Shown here piece by piece: positions 14,149 through 22,894 of a stretch of DNA of 25,438 nt; position 1 is the first letter of the stretch; each line of letters opens with the position of its first letter. The stretch lies in the NCBI GenBank assembly GCA_964360145.1, contig CAYHWW010000031.1, positions 1 to 25,438 of the forward strand, written 5' to 3'. Origin of the DNA: CAYHWW01 sp964360145. Lineage in GTDB: Bacteria; Bdellovibrionota; UBA1018; CAYHWW01. Both the position numbers and the translations under genes were made by a program. The notes under the pieces are model-generated. The model had not been told where the DNA came from and searched no databases. It worked only from the letters and a program-made list of their open reading frames with translations.

Positions 14149-16002
14149 TTATGAGCGTAGTCCCGCTTCTTTTTCGTTCAAGATGCGGGGCGTAACGAAA
14201 ATAAAGAGTTCATTTTTCGTGGTGGAATTGGATTTGCTGCCGAAGAAGGCCCCCAGGATCGGAATATCCCTCAGGAAAGGGATGCCGCCCTCGGAAACCG
14301 CATTGCTACTGGTGTAAACACCACCGATGACCACAGTGGCACCGCTGTCCACAAGCACCAGCGTGTCGACTGACTTGGTATTCGTTGTTAAAGAAGCGCC
14401 AGCCACTGCCGCGCCGGGAGAAGACTCCGTGAAGCTCAGCTTCAAGTTGATGCCGCCCTCATTGGTTACTTGGGGCTCCACGGAAAGTGACAGCGTAGCG
14501 TTCACAGTCTGGAAGCCACCAGCCGTGCCTACGCCGCCCGCGGTAGCCAACAGAATTTGCTGACCCTGGGAGATCGAGGCCTGAGTGCGGTTCTGAGTGA
14601 TGATCCGAGGGCTTGAGATGGTTTTGGCGTAGGTGGTGACTTCCGCGATACTCAAGAGCGCCGCGAGATCGGGGATGCCAGGCAGCAACGCTGCCTTAGG
14701 CGCGAAGCCCATGGAAACGCCGCTGGAAGCTGGCGAAAGAGCCAGGGCGCTGGTGGCGGAGCCCCCTGCTGTACCATTCCCGAAAACAAAACCGTAGTTG
14801 TTGGTGCGCGGGTGAAAGTCAAAGGTGCCGCCCTCATTATTTCTGGTGGTGGCATAAAGTTGGCCCTGAAACGCCCGAGAATGGGACTCACGCACTTCGA
14901 CAAACTTGCCCTCGATAAGCACCTGCGGCGTTTGAGCATCCAGCTCCTTGATGATGCGTTTGAACTTTTCAATGGTAGAGGGCGTATCCCGAACAATGAG
15001 CGAGTTCGAGCGCCGATCGACCTCGATGTTGCCGCGAACTGTGGCGGTTTGCCGAGGATCACGAGAAAGATACGGAGTCAAAATGCGCTGGATATCCAGG
15101 GGCAGGGCATAGGATATGGGAAAAATCTTGGTCACGAGAGGCTCGGCCATCTCGGCCGCAACCTTCATCTGAAGTTCAGAGTCCTTCTCCGCCTGGAGGT
15201 CGGTGGCAGGAAGGACACGCAAGATGTTCGCCACGCGCTCCGCCGCGAGTTTGTTGGACTTAAGGACAATGTCCAGCACCTGGTCCCAGGGCACATCCAC
15301 CAAGTCCAAGCTCATCTTGCCCGTGACCTTATCGGATAGGATGATATTGAAATCGCTGGCATTGGCGATGATGCGAAAGATGTCCTGAAGCTCCGCGTTC
15401 ATCATTTGAATGGTAATCTTAGTGCCGACATATTTACGACTAGCCTGGGAATCCATGAAGGACTCGATGGTATCGGGGTCCGTCGCCGCAAGAGCGGCGG
15501 GTTCGGGTGGCGCGACGGTCTCTGTCTCTGTTACCGGGGCTGCCGCAGCGCTCGCCGTATCCGGAACCACGGTCGCAGCGGCATCTGGGCTTAAGGTGTC
15601 AAGAGAGTCATCGGCGCCCGCCGTGGCCTTGGCCGCCGCACCGGTGCCATTGTCAATGGCCGCCACCACCCGTGAACCATCTTGAGAAACATCAACGGCC
15701 CCACTGCCCTTCAACTGCAGCACGATGCGGGCGTCAGAACCTTTTTGATACACGGAAATCAGGGCGACATTGCTCTTGAACTGAGAGGTGTCCGTCTTCC
15801 GTGCCAGTTTTTTGGGTACTGTGGCCCCGCGCACATCGATGATGACCTGGTTGTCCTCTTCAGAAACGGATTTTTCCATGGAGACAGCGTCGTCAGTAGT
15901 GATGACCAGTTCGGACTTTGGGGTCCCGTATTTGAAGTCCACCGCCGTCAGAGTGGCGGCCTGAGCCACTGGTGCGGCAAACAACGCGACTAGAATCATC
16001 AT
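14149..16002 (-). CDS. pilQ: Type IV pilus secretin PilQ
   Basis: 617 residues from the ATG at 16002, chosen because AGGAGGA lies just upstream and a signal peptide follows at once (MMILVALFAAPVAQA). An in-frame start at 16083 would run into pilP and lack these. An AMIN domain (about 17-105) is followed by an Ala/Pro/Thr-rich linker (about 115-185), an STN/N0 domain (TIQMMNAELQDIFRIIANAS), one N1 unit and the secretin core. The core has VLIEGKFVEV, a Gly/Ser-rich gate region, and the end motif GIPFLRDIPILGAFFGS...ELFIFVTPRI. It forms the outer-membrane pore through which the pilus passes. It has fewer AMIN copies than some PilQ proteins, which have two or three. Confidence 0.95.
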   Translation of the reverse strand: MMILVALFAAPVAQAATLTAVDFKYGTPKSELVITTDDAVSMEKSVSEEDNQVIIDVRGATVPKKLARKTDTSQFKSNVALISVYQKGSDARIVLQLKGSGAVDVSQDGSRVVAAIDNGTGAAAKATAGADDSLDTLSPDAAATVVPDTASAAAAPVTETETVAPPEPAALAATDPDTIESFMDSQASRKYVGTKITIQMMNAELQDIFRIIANASDFNIILSDKVTGKMSLDLVDVPWDQVLDIVLKSNKLAAERVANILRVLPATDLQAEKDSELQMKVAAEMAEPLVTKIFPISYALPLDIQRILTPYLSRDPRQTATVRGNIEVDRRSNSLIVRDTPSTIEKFKRIIKELDAQTPQVLIEGKFVEVRESHSRAFQGQLYATTRNNEGGTFDFHPRTNNYGFVFGNGTAGGSATSALALSPASSGVSMGFAPKAALLPGIPDLAALLSIAEVTTYAKTISSPRIITQNRTQASISQGQQILLATAGGVGTAGGFQTVNATLSLSVEPQVTNEGGINLKLSFTESSPGAAVAGASLTTNTKSVDTLVLVDSGATVVIGGVYTSSNAVSEGGIPFLRDIPILGAFFGSKSNSTTKNELFIFVTPRILNEKEAGLRS

Positions 16003-16027
16003 TGTAAATCCTCCTGATTCAGACTGC

Positions 16028-16567
16028 CTACTGTCGGGACTTGTGCGGTGAATTGCCTTTATTCGGCGCCGCGGCTGGCGCATTCAAAAATATCTCGTTA
16101 TCAGTGTTTTCTTCCTGACCCACGAGATTGACGATCTTTTCACGAACAAGGATGCTTTTCTCTTTGATCTTGCGGATGACGCCCTTGTACACCCCGATTT
16201 TATCATTCTCTTGAACGATGAACATCTTGTTTGACGGTGTCGTTATGAGGGCTTTGGCTTTTTTGGGGCCGGTCACGATACCAACTATTTTGATTTGATC
16301 CAGGGCATAGCGCTCCAGCTCGGGAATGGACATGTCGGAACCAGGGTCGGCAAACTTTGCCGGCTTTTTGAAGGGGTCCCGCAATGTCAGGGAATCCTCA
16401 ATGGAAAGCGGCTCGGTATTGAGACCATTGGGGGCCGCTTGGGTCGGTGCCTCCGCGGTCTTAGCAGGCGTGGCGGCCTCCACCGTTTTTTCAGCCGGAT
16501 CCGGCTGGGCCCAAGCCACGGAGTGCGTCAAGAGCAGCATCGGCAAAAGCAGGGAGAGCGACCTCAT
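16028..16567 (-). CDS. pilP: Type IV pilus assembly protein PilP
   Basis: 179 residues. The N-terminal signal sequence ends near SVAWA-QPD, then comes a Pro/Ala/Thr-rich linker, then the PilP beta domain (SLTLRDPFKKP, LERYALDQIKIVGIV, KALITTPSNKMFIVQENDKIG). PilP connects the PilN-PilO dimer to the periplasmic N0 domain of PilQ. Many PilP proteins are lipoproteins, but no cysteine follows the signal sequence here, so cleavage by signal peptidase I is predicted. The gene overlaps pilO by 4 nt and ends 25 nt before pilQ. Confidence 0.93.
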   Translation of the reverse strand: MRSLSLLLPMLLLTHSVAWAQPDPAEKTVEAATPAKTAEAPTQAAPNGLNTEPLSIEDSLTLRDPFKKPAKFADPGSDMSIPELERYALDQIKIVGIVTGPKKAKALITTPSNKMFIVQENDKIGVYKGVIRKIKEKSILVREKIVNLVGQEENTDNEIFLNAPAAAPNKGNSPHKSRQ

Positions 16568-17238
16568 TTCTTAACCTCCCCAACCTTTGACTCCTGGAGT
16601 CTCTTCAACCCCTCCTCATTGCTCTTCATCCATTCCTGATTCGTGACTTCGTCGGCGGCGGAGCCCACATACTTGTATGTTTTGATGGTCCCAGAACCCG
16701 TCAACTCCACATATTTGGCCATGGTGTTGCCCAGGGGCTTCAGATCAAAACCCGTGATGCGTACCAGCTGTTGCAACCGCACGATGCGGTCGAGAAAAAC
16801 CAGGATCTGCACGTAGGCACCCTTGAACTCCAACTTGAATGGCACCTCGATGTAATAGTCTTTCTTCACATCGGCCATGGGGCGGATGGACGCGATGGTG
16901 AGGCCCACCTTTTTTGCTTCCAGGGTCACCATTCGAATGAAATTCGCGAGATCAATATCCCCGGTAAGACTGGACTTCGTATTCTCCAGCTGCTGGGAAA
17001 GAGTGCGGATGCGGGCTCGAATGATATCGAGGTTTTTGAAGAACTCCTGCGCGGTGTTCAGCCTTTTTTTGGCAGCTTCCAGGCCAGTCTTAGTCGCTGC
17101 CAGCTGGGCTTTCTTCACGCCCAGGTCAGACTCAGCGGAATTATTGAAGTCGTAAAAGTCATAGGCAAGATACCCAAGATAAAGCAGTGCCAACACGACG
17201 AAGGGGATTCTGGAGAGAATATCGTTGATCTGTTTCAT
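16564..17238 (-). CDS. pilO: Type IV pilus assembly protein PilO
   Basis: 224 residues with the usual PilO plan: a short cytoplasmic end, one membrane helix (about 11-27), a periplasmic coiled coil (about 38-100) and a ferredoxin-like domain (FIRMVTLEAKKVGLTIASIRP, YIEVPFKLEFKGAYVQILVFLDRIVRLQQLVRI). It forms heterodimers with PilN in the alignment complex. It lies 1 nt after pilN and overlaps pilP by 4 nt. Confidence 0.94.
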   Translation of the reverse strand: MKQINDILSRIPFVVLALLYLGYLAYDFYDFNNSAESDLGVKKAQLAATKTGLEAAKKRLNTAQEFFKNLDIIRARIRTLSQQLENTKSSLTGDIDLANFIRMVTLEAKKVGLTIASIRPMADVKKDYYIEVPFKLEFKGAYVQILVFLDRIVRLQQLVRITGFDLKPLGNTMAKYVELTGSGTIKTYKYVGSAADEVTNQEWMKSNEEGLKRLQESKVGEVKK

Positions 17239-17239
17239 C

Positions 17240-17872
17240 TCAGATCCCCTTGGTCCCTGCCGTGAGAGAGAACGTCTGATACTTCAGACCTTCCACGCCT
17301 TGCGTTTCGTTGACCTGCCCCAGGGTGACCGCTGAGAACATCGGTGAGTCCGTGACGCCCCTCATGAAGTCAGAAACGAGGGCATAGCTTGTGGCCCCCC
17401 CCTCAATTGAGACTTTTCCATCGTTGATTGCCAATGACTGAATCCACGCTTCCGGGGGCAGGATACTGGAGAGCTGGCGCAAAAGCCGCGACGGGGCATC
17501 CCGGTTCTCCATGAGCCGATTGATGATATCGAGCTTGGTTTGAATGTTGCGCTCGTCATCCTCCAGCTGCTTTTTGAGCGGCTCGAAGCCCCGCACGGTT
17601 GCGAGTTTTTTCGCAACCTCCGCCTGCTCCGCCTCCACGGCAGCGATGATGCCGTCCTGCTCCTGGATTTTTTCAAGCTTCATGGAGTCCACTTGCATCT
17701 GGACGAGGTAAACCAGCACCCCCGCGAGAATCATCCGGGGGAATGGGGACGCTTTCCAATCAAACTCTTTGAGCGCATCGAGCTCGAAACCCTTGCCGAT
17801 GTCGAAGCCGAGAATTTTCTGGGATTTACCGCCGCCCGCCTTCTTACGCTTGAGGAGGTTGATTTTAATCAC
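17240..17872 (-). CDS. pilN: Type IV pilus assembly protein PilN
   Basis: 210 residues. It opens with MIKINLLKR, the conserved INLL motif by which PilN binds the PilM groove. A membrane helix is at about 45-60, followed by a coiled coil (about 65-115) and a C-terminal domain containing LPPEAWIQSL and VSDFMRGVTDSPMFSAV. The cytoplasmic stretch before the helix, about 45 residues, is longer than the roughly 20 of Pseudomonas PilN and contains a KFD-like basic/acidic insert of unknown role. The gene overlaps pilM by 4 nt. Confidence 0.93.
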   Translation of the reverse strand: MIKINLLKRKKAGGGKSQKILGFDIGKGFELDALKEFDWKASPFPRMILAGVLVYLVQMQVDSMKLEKIQEQDGIIAAVEAEQAEVAKKLATVRGFEPLKKQLEDDERNIQTKLDIINRLMENRDAPSRLLRQLSSILPPEAWIQSLAINDGKVSIEGGATSYALVSDFMRGVTDSPMFSAVTLGQVNETQGVEGLKYQTFSLTAGTKGI

Positions 17873-18915
17873 TTGGCGAACCCCCGGATGGCAAGGCCCA
17901 CGGGGATGGCCGCCAAACCCGAAATTACACCGAGGTAATCCTGGGTGAAGAGCTTCGCGTCCGCGCCTACCTGGGTGAATGGATTCAAAAGCTGCACAGG
18001 AAGACCAATGGTATCTTCGACCACCTTGGAAAGACCGGGGAGCCGGGAGGCGCCGCCGGCCATCATGATGTAGGAATCAGCGTTGCCCGCATTGGACGCT
18101 ACGTAAAAGTCCACGGAACGCTTGATTTCAGCGGCAACACCTTCGGCTGAAACGTGCATGAGGTCAAGCACCTCCTGGGGCAACTGCCCCTGGGCGGCAC
18201 CGTCGATCTTGAGGATTTCCGCCTCCTGGTAGCTCAAATTCAAGTGCCGCTGGATCTCCGTCGTGAGGTCCTTGCCGCCAAGCGCTGAGTCTCGGGTGTA
18301 CACGGGTACGCCACCAATGCTGATTTCAAACTTGGTGCTGGCAGCACCGATATCCACCAACGCCACAGCCGCCTGCTCGGCGGGCTGATTCACATCAAAT
18401 ATGTTTTGGAGGGCGAACAGATCGCAATCCATGATCTTGGCGTTGAGCCCCGCGTCTTTCAAGACCGCAGTGTAGCTGTCAATGATGGCCCGCTTCACCG
18501 CCACCAACATGATCTCCATCTTGCCTTCGGGGCCATTTTTATTGATGAGCTGGTAGTCAAAAACCACTTCATTGATATCGAAGGGGATGTACTGCTCCGC
18601 CTCCCAAAGAATGGCGTCTTCCAGCTCATTTGCCGGGGTCTGCTCCAAGAACAATTTTTTGATGATGACCGCGGCGCCCGAGAGAGACGCGGTGACGGAC
18701 TTGCCCTTGATTTTGAGCTTGGAAACTAATTCCTTCAGCGCATCAACCACGGCCATGTGGTTCATGATCTCGCGGTTCACGATGGCACCATCCGGGAGCT
18801 GGGCTACACCAAAGTGAGCAAGGCTATAGCCCTTGCCTGACTTTTTAAGCTCCGCGACCTTGACGCTGCTCGTCCCGATACTGATGCCAATCTGGGCTGA
18901 AGGGCCGAATATCAT
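17869..18915 (-). CDS. pilM: Type IV pilus assembly ATPase-like protein PilM
   Basis: 348 residues, the full length for PilM, an actin-like cytoplasmic protein related to FtsA. Motifs include the N-terminal phosphate loop GISIGTSSVKVAELKK, ALVDIGAASTKFEI, and MMAGGASRLPGLSKVVED near the C-terminus. It binds PilN and joins the cytoplasmic and inner-membrane parts of the pilus machine. A 42-nt gap precedes it, with no clear Shine-Dalgarno. TTTATC and TATCAT at 17-nt spacing in that gap are a weak promoter candidate, so pilMNOPQ could be expressed partly on its own. Confidence 0.95.
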   Translation of the reverse strand: MIFGPSAQIGISIGTSSVKVAELKKSGKGYSLAHFGVAQLPDGAIVNREIMNHMAVVDALKELVSKLKIKGKSVTASLSGAAVIIKKLFLEQTPANELEDAILWEAEQYIPFDINEVVFDYQLINKNGPEGKMEIMLVAVKRAIIDSYTAVLKDAGLNAKIMDCDLFALQNIFDVNQPAEQAAVALVDIGAASTKFEISIGGVPVYTRDSALGGKDLTTEIQRHLNLSYQEAEILKIDGAAQGQLPQEVLDLMHVSAEGVAAEIKRSVDFYVASNAGNADSYIMMAGGASRLPGLSKVVEDTIGLPVQLLNPFTQVGADAKLFTQDYLGVISGLAAIPVGLAIRGFAK

Positions 18916-18957
18916 TAGTAAAATGATATAGTGCGCAACCCTCGGGATAAAGCTTTT

Positions 18958-19515
18958 TTATTCAATCTCGATATCAGCACTAGGCCCCGAGAAGTCCAAC
19001 CGCGCCCAGTGCAGCTCTCCCGTGTCTCTGTCATTGAGCCCAAGAGCAATGCCGCCGTGCAGCACACCATCAATAACCAGCGACGAACCCTCTATGGGAT
19101 CGTAGCAGATGCGGCCTAGCGCGGTATGTTCCGTGCCGGGGTCCAAAACCGCGCTGAGACGCTGGCCCGTGATGAACTCCAACCCAGGGGAAAATTCCGA
19201 GAGGCTGCGGCTGCTGATATGCACCTTTTGTCCGCCCACTCCACAACCAGGAACAGAGAGTACCTCTAGGGTTGCGGGGGCTGTGAAGCGTACTTCGTAG
19301 GGCTTTTTCTCCAAGATGGCCGTAGTCTTCACCCTTTGGATATACTCAGCAATGGCTCGAGTGGCGGAGAGTGCCGTCCAACGCCCCCGAAAGGCCTTCA
19401 CATGGGGATAATAAAAAAGCATGGCGCTCGCCGCCACGACGGCGAAGGCGAGACGGCGGCGCATGCGAACCTGCCGCTCTTCCCCAGGATTGATGACTTC
19501 GAACATCCGACCCAT
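18958..19515 (-). CDS. GspH/FimT-like pseudopilin relative without a cleavage motif
   Basis: 185 residues from 19515 (other ATGs at 19506 and 19464). One hydrophobic helix (about 21-36) is followed by TALSATRAIAEYIQRVKTTAILEKKPYEVRF, shown here only as a resemblance to the helix and first strand of GspH/FimT minor pilins. The rest is beta-rich. The G-F-T-L-x-E prepilin peptidase site expected before the helix is missing: the flank is RMRRRLAF. It would then be a membrane-anchored, unprocessed protein. It lies between pilD and pilM. Its start region overlaps the 3' end of pilD by about 170 nt. The family call is inference from pattern only. It could also be an unrelated pilus accessory protein. 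Confidence 0.6.
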   Translation of the reverse strand: MGRMFEVINPGEERQVRMRRRLAFAVVAASAMLFYYPHVKAFRGRWTALSATRAIAEYIQRVKTTAILEKKPYEVRFTAPATLEVLSVPGCGVGGQKVHISSRSLSEFSPGLEFITGQRLSAVLDPGTEHTALGRICYDPIEGSSLVIDGVLHGGIALGLNDRDTGELHWARLDFSGPSADIEIE

Positions 19516-20305
19516 ACGTCAGATCAGGATACAGCCAACCGACGAGTCCATCACCCCAAAAAAGCATGAGCAAAGCACCTAATACGAGAAAGGGGCCATA
19601 GGGTACGGCCGTGCGTAGGCCCCCCCTGCGGGAGAAGATCAGCGCCAACCCCACGGTGGCGCCAACCACGGAACTCACCAGCACCGTTCCGAAAACGCCA
19701 AGGGGTCCTAAAAAAGCGCCAATCATGCCCAAAAGCTTGACGTCGCCAAACCCCAACCCATCACGGCCCGTTGCTTTGGCGTAAAGCCACGCCATCAACC
19801 AAAAGCCACCGGCCCCGGCGGCGGCGCCGATGACCCGCGGGAGTAACGTGACTTCGTGATCAAAAAACCCCAACAACAATCCCAAAAAAAGCCCACCCAG
19901 GGAAATCTCGTCGGGGATGATGCGGTGTTCGAGATCAATGAAGCACGCCGCCACGAGGAGCATCGCAAAAAATGCTCTGCCCGCGGACTCCACGGAGAAC
20001 CCCCAGCGGGCTTGCACGGCAATGAAAAGCGCGGCCACAAGGACTTCAACCACGGGATGGCGCAAACCAATGGGAGCACGGCAACCGCCACATCGGCCGC
20101 GAAGCAACACGTAACTCAACACGGGGATATTTTCATGCCAACGGAGCTGGCGGAAACACCCCGTACAGACAGAGCGTCGCGGCAATGTGAGACGAAACCC
20201 CGCGGGCAGCCGAAAGATCAACACGTTGGCAAAGCTACCTGCCGCCAAGCCCCAAAAGGCAAAGAGCCAAAACCCACCCCGCGCCCATATCCCCGCTGGC
20301 TCCAT
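19346..20305 (-). CDS. pilD: Prepilin peptidase (type IV leader peptidase, A24 family)
   Basis: 319 residues from the ATG at 20305, which overlaps the pilI stop as TGATG. An upstream in-frame ATG lies inside pilI. It cleaves and N-methylates type IV prepilins in the inner membrane. The zinc-type tetracysteine cluster has CTGC at 47-50 and CGGC at 72-75. The two catalytic aspartates are D124 (FIDLEHRIIPDE) and D188 (GLGFGDVKL). There are about eight hydrophobic helices. The normal family core ends near residue 263 (GWLYPDLT). The remaining 56 residues are Arg/Ser/His-rich and are read in the frame alternative to the next gene, so they may not be native. A one-base difference near T6G4 at about 19555-19564 would end the protein at a TGA near 19520. 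Confidence 0.92.
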   Translation of the reverse strand: MEPAGIWARGGFWLFAFWGLAAGSFANVLIFRLPAGFRLTLPRRSVCTGCFRQLRWHENIPVLSYVLLRGRCGGCRAPIGLRHPVVEVLVAALFIAVQARWGFSVESAGRAFFAMLLVAACFIDLEHRIIPDEISLGGLFLGLLLGFFDHEVTLLPRVIGAAAGAGGFWLMAWLYAKATGRDGLGFGDVKLLGMIGAFLGPLGVFGTVLVSSVVGATVGLALIFSRRGGLRTAVPYGPFLVLGALLMLFWGDGLVGWLYPDLTYGSDVRSHQSWGRAAGSHAPPSRLRRRGGERHAFLLSPCEGLSGALDGTLRHSSHC

Positions 20306-21081
20306 CAGAGATCCCGTCTCGAAAAGACCGCGCAAGCCGCGGCCACCATAAACGTGCAAAAGAGGGCCGCATACAACACGGCCCACGCAACAGACCCTGG
20401 GGGTACGGGAATGTCATGGGAGAGCTGGGACTTGATGTTGAATGTGGTGAGGTCAGGGAGAACCTTAGCCCCGTATCGAAACACTGTTTGCACCACCGGA
20501 GAACTGATGCGCTCCACCGCGAGATTAACGTCATCCATGGCGTGACCGATGAGCCATACGCCCGCCGTGAAGATGCTGGCCAAAATTGGGGTGGATATGC
20601 AGGAGAAAAAAACACCCACGCTGGCCAGAATGAAGAACTCCCCAAATTGAAGCAGCATATTGTAGAGGTAGTTGACGTGCATGCGTCCGCCGGACACCAA
20701 CAGCACAAAGGCCAGGACTGCGTACATCAAGATGGCATTGAAAACCAAAACCCCATGGAGCCCCAAGAGCTTACCCACGACGAATTGCCAGCGTCCGATG
20801 GATTTTGTGAGCACAAGATACAGCGTGCGGTCACGGATTTCTCGCGCGATGAGGCCGCCCCCAATGATAACTGCCATGAGGGAACCCGCAAGACCCACTG
20901 CTGAAGCACCAAAATCCAAGGCAATGCGCGCAGGTTCATAAATAGAGATCTGCGCGAGAGCATAAGAAATGGCCAAAAGAAAAAAGGCGAAAATAAGAGC
21001 ACTCCATAAAAGCTTCTCACGAATGAGCTCTCGGAAAGTCACCTGGGCGATGGCGAAAGTCTGCATGACCGTAGTTTTCAT
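20305..21081 (-). CDS. pilI: ABC transporter permease, PilI of the Myxococcus-type pilGHI set
   Basis: 258 residues from the ATG at 21081, which overlaps the pilH stop as ATGA. The frame stays open upstream but would only read through pilH. There are about six membrane helices in ABC-2 style: FRELIREKLLWSALIFAFFL, a GSLMAVIIGGGLIAREI segment with the loop RDRTLYLVLTKSIGRWQFVVGK typical of ABC-2 permeases, and further helices to AVLYAALFCTFMVAAACAVF. It is paired with the ATPase pilH. In Myxococcus xanthus the equivalent genes are needed for pilus formation, and the substrate is not settled. The name follows Myxococcus and not the Pseudomonas pilI. Confidence 0.8.
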   Translation of the reverse strand: MKTTVMQTFAIAQVTFRELIREKLLWSALIFAFFLLAISYALAQISIYEPARIALDFGASAVGLAGSLMAVIIGGGLIAREIRDRTLYLVLTKSIGRWQFVVGKLLGLHGVLVFNAILMYAVLAFVLLVSGGRMHVNYLYNMLLQFGEFFILASVGVFFSCISTPILASIFTAGVWLIGHAMDDVNLAVERISSPVVQTVFRYGAKVLPDLTTFNIKSQLSHDIPVPPGSVAWAVLYAALFCTFMVAAACAVFSRRDL

Positions 21082-22013
21082 GGCATGTCCTCGAAGAAGA
21101 GCTCCTCTAGATTGCTTTTGCGGGGCACAACAGCTTTCAATACGCCTTTTTCGCGCAGGATAACTGTCACCAGCGCGTCGACCTGATGTCGAACCGCCTC
21201 CACGGTAACCCCCGGGCTTACGGGGAACTCTTTCACCCAGCCGTCCACGGCGGCTCTTGAGCCCGTGCATTCAGGCAGGCTCTTCACCAAGATCTCGGGA
21301 ATCTGGAACTCCACCTCGATGGACTTTAAGGTGCGACCGAGGGCAGCGCTCAGATCTGGAATGGCCCGCAGTCGCCCCTTATTGATAAAGCCCACATTGG
21401 TGCAAATCGCCTCGATATCAGAAACGATGTGAGTACTGAAAAAAACTGTTTTGCCGAGTTTGGAAATGCGGAGGATGAGCTCGCGCACTTCGCGGCGACC
21501 AACGGGGTCAAGGCCGCTCATGGGCTCATCGAGAATGAGCACCTCTGGGTCATGGAGGAGAGCCTGGGCCAACCCAATGCGCTGGAGCATGCCCTTGGAG
21601 TATTTGCGCAGCTCGAGACCACGCCCCCGCTCCATGTCCACGAGGCCGAGAACCTCCGTGATTCTGTCTGCGAGAGACTTGCCCTCCATGGCCATGAGGC
21701 GCCCATGGAAGCGCAGAAACTCCTCGCCGGTGAGAAAGTCATGGAGATAGGGACGTTCCGGAAAATACCCCATGATGCGCTTGGCCTGGCGGTCAAAGGG
21801 GCTCTTGCCGGCGATGAGGACCTCGCCCTGATCGGGGTGGAGCATGCCCATGAGAATCTTGATGAGGGTGGTCTTGCCCGCGCCATTGGGTCCGAGAAAA
21901 CCAAAGATTTCACCCACGCCCACGCTCATGCTGATTTTATCCAGCGCGTGCACCTTCTTAGACATTACCCTGAAACTTTTACTCAGGTCACTGACCAGGA
22001 TCGCGGCATTCAT
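21078..22013 (-). CDS. pilH: ABC transporter ATP-binding protein, PilH of the Myxococcus-type pilGHI set
   Basis: 311 residues. Walker A is GPNGAGKTT. The signature is a variant, YSKGMLQRIGLAQALL, and Walker B is ILDEPMSGLDP, followed by the switch histidine in FFSTHI. A C-terminal domain of about 90 residues resembles the extension of ABC-2 (NatA/CcmA-like) ATPases. It energises the PilI permease at the inner membrane. It overlaps both neighbours by 4 nt. The core function is certain. The pilH name rests on position between pilG and pilI before pilD. Confidence 0.88.
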   Translation of the reverse strand: MNAAILVSDLSKSFRVMSKKVHALDKISMSVGVGEIFGFLGPNGAGKTTLIKILMGMLHPDQGEVLIAGKSPFDRQAKRIMGYFPERPYLHDFLTGEEFLRFHGRLMAMEGKSLADRITEVLGLVDMERGRGLELRKYSKGMLQRIGLAQALLHDPEVLILDEPMSGLDPVGRREVRELILRISKLGKTVFFSTHIVSDIEAICTNVGFINKGRLRAIPDLSAALGRTLKSIEVEFQIPEILVKSLPECTGSRAAVDGWVKEFPVSPGVTVEAVRHQVDALVTVILREKGVLKAVVPRKSNLEELFFEDMP

Positions 22014-22894
22014 CGCGTTCCTCCCTCTGGTTGAATTCCGCCATGCTCACCCAATACAAGCTTTCTGCCAATGGAGTCCCGGCCCCCGTGGTTGATGCTC
22101 CTTAAAAAAAGCTGATACGCCCTTGGACGGGGGATGCCCCGTGTCGCCCTCTGGGCACGAAAGGAATCGAACTGCTCATTAAGCTCGAGCAGCTCTTTCT
22201 TCAAGAGGAGGTCCGTCATCTTTCCTTCGATGCGCTTGCGCTCCAGGTCAGATTTAACTCGACGATAAAACTCATTGAGAACACGGAAGCCCACTTCGAT
22301 TTGTCCCCTCTCCGTGGAGAGCGTTTCCGCCATGCGCTTGGACAGAAGCGAGGCACTCGGCTGCTCCGCGGACAAACGGATATATTTGGATGCCAGGGGC
22401 AGGTTATGCTCCTCATAAAGAAGGTGATAACCGTAAGCAAAATAAATAGATCCCTTCAAATGAGTATTGACCCAGACATCTTTCTCCAGGGCGTCCACCG
22501 CGTCACGGAAGATGCGGGAAGCCCCACTGATGTCATCTTTGATTACAGACAAGTACAGCGCCGAGAACCACACGCTCATGTAATTTTTTGGGTCCAGCTC
22601 CAGGATTGCCCGGGCAGCTCTATAAAACGTGGAAAAGTCAGAATCATGCCTGATGTCAGACTTGTACAAAAGGTCCACCCAGATCAGATTAGCGATGGAA
22701 ACCCGCAGCCCCAGAAAACGACGGGCCATGCTGGTGTTGATATATTCACCCCAGTAGCGGTCGCTGCCGCCCACGCCATTCCCACCATGCACGAGGTGCT
22801 CGGCGACGCGGGCCTGCATGACGCCAGTGATCACCATCAGCAACAGCGGTACCATCAAAGCGGTCATTTGCGCACGCCAACGGACGGACTTCAT
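22010..22894 (-). CDS. pilG: PilG-like pilus operon protein with TPR-like helices
   Basis: 294 residues. An N-terminal membrane segment or signal anchor (about 11-28) is followed by an alpha-helical body. The body has TPR-like units (FYRAARAILELDPKNYMSVW, ASRIFRDAVDALEKDVWVN, LASKYIRLSAEQPSAS) and a charged coiled-coil tail with a basic end. It is probably periplasmic. Directly after pilR and before pilH is where pilG lies in Myxococcus. The name is based on this position and on the membrane anchor, not on a recognised domain. It overlaps pilR and pilH by 4 nt each. Confidence 0.65.
   Translation of the reverse strand: MKSVRWRAQMTALMVPLLLMVITGVMQARVAEHLVHGGNGVGGSDRYWGEYINTSMARRFLGLRVSIANLIWVDLLYKSDIRHDSDFSTFYRAARAILELDPKNYMSVWFSALYLSVIKDDISGASRIFRDAVDALEKDVWVNTHLKGSIYFAYGYHLLYEEHNLPLASKYIRLSAEQPSASLLSKRMAETLSTERGQIEVGFRVLNEFYRRVKSDLERKRIEGKMTDLLLKKELLELNEQFDSFRAQRATRGIPRPRAYQLFLRSINHGGRDSIGRKLVLGEHGGIQPEGGTR

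Noticed and set aside
16003..16083. pilQ start at 16083
   Set aside because: It would overlap pilP and put a basic stretch before the signal peptide. The ATG at 16002 has a strong AGGAGGA site.
21082..21270. N-terminal extension of the pilI permease to 21270
   Set aside because: It lies wholly within pilH in another frame and is Arg/Gly-rich. The ATG at 21081 gives the ATGA overlap seen throughout this operon and leads straight into an ABC-2 permease N-terminus.
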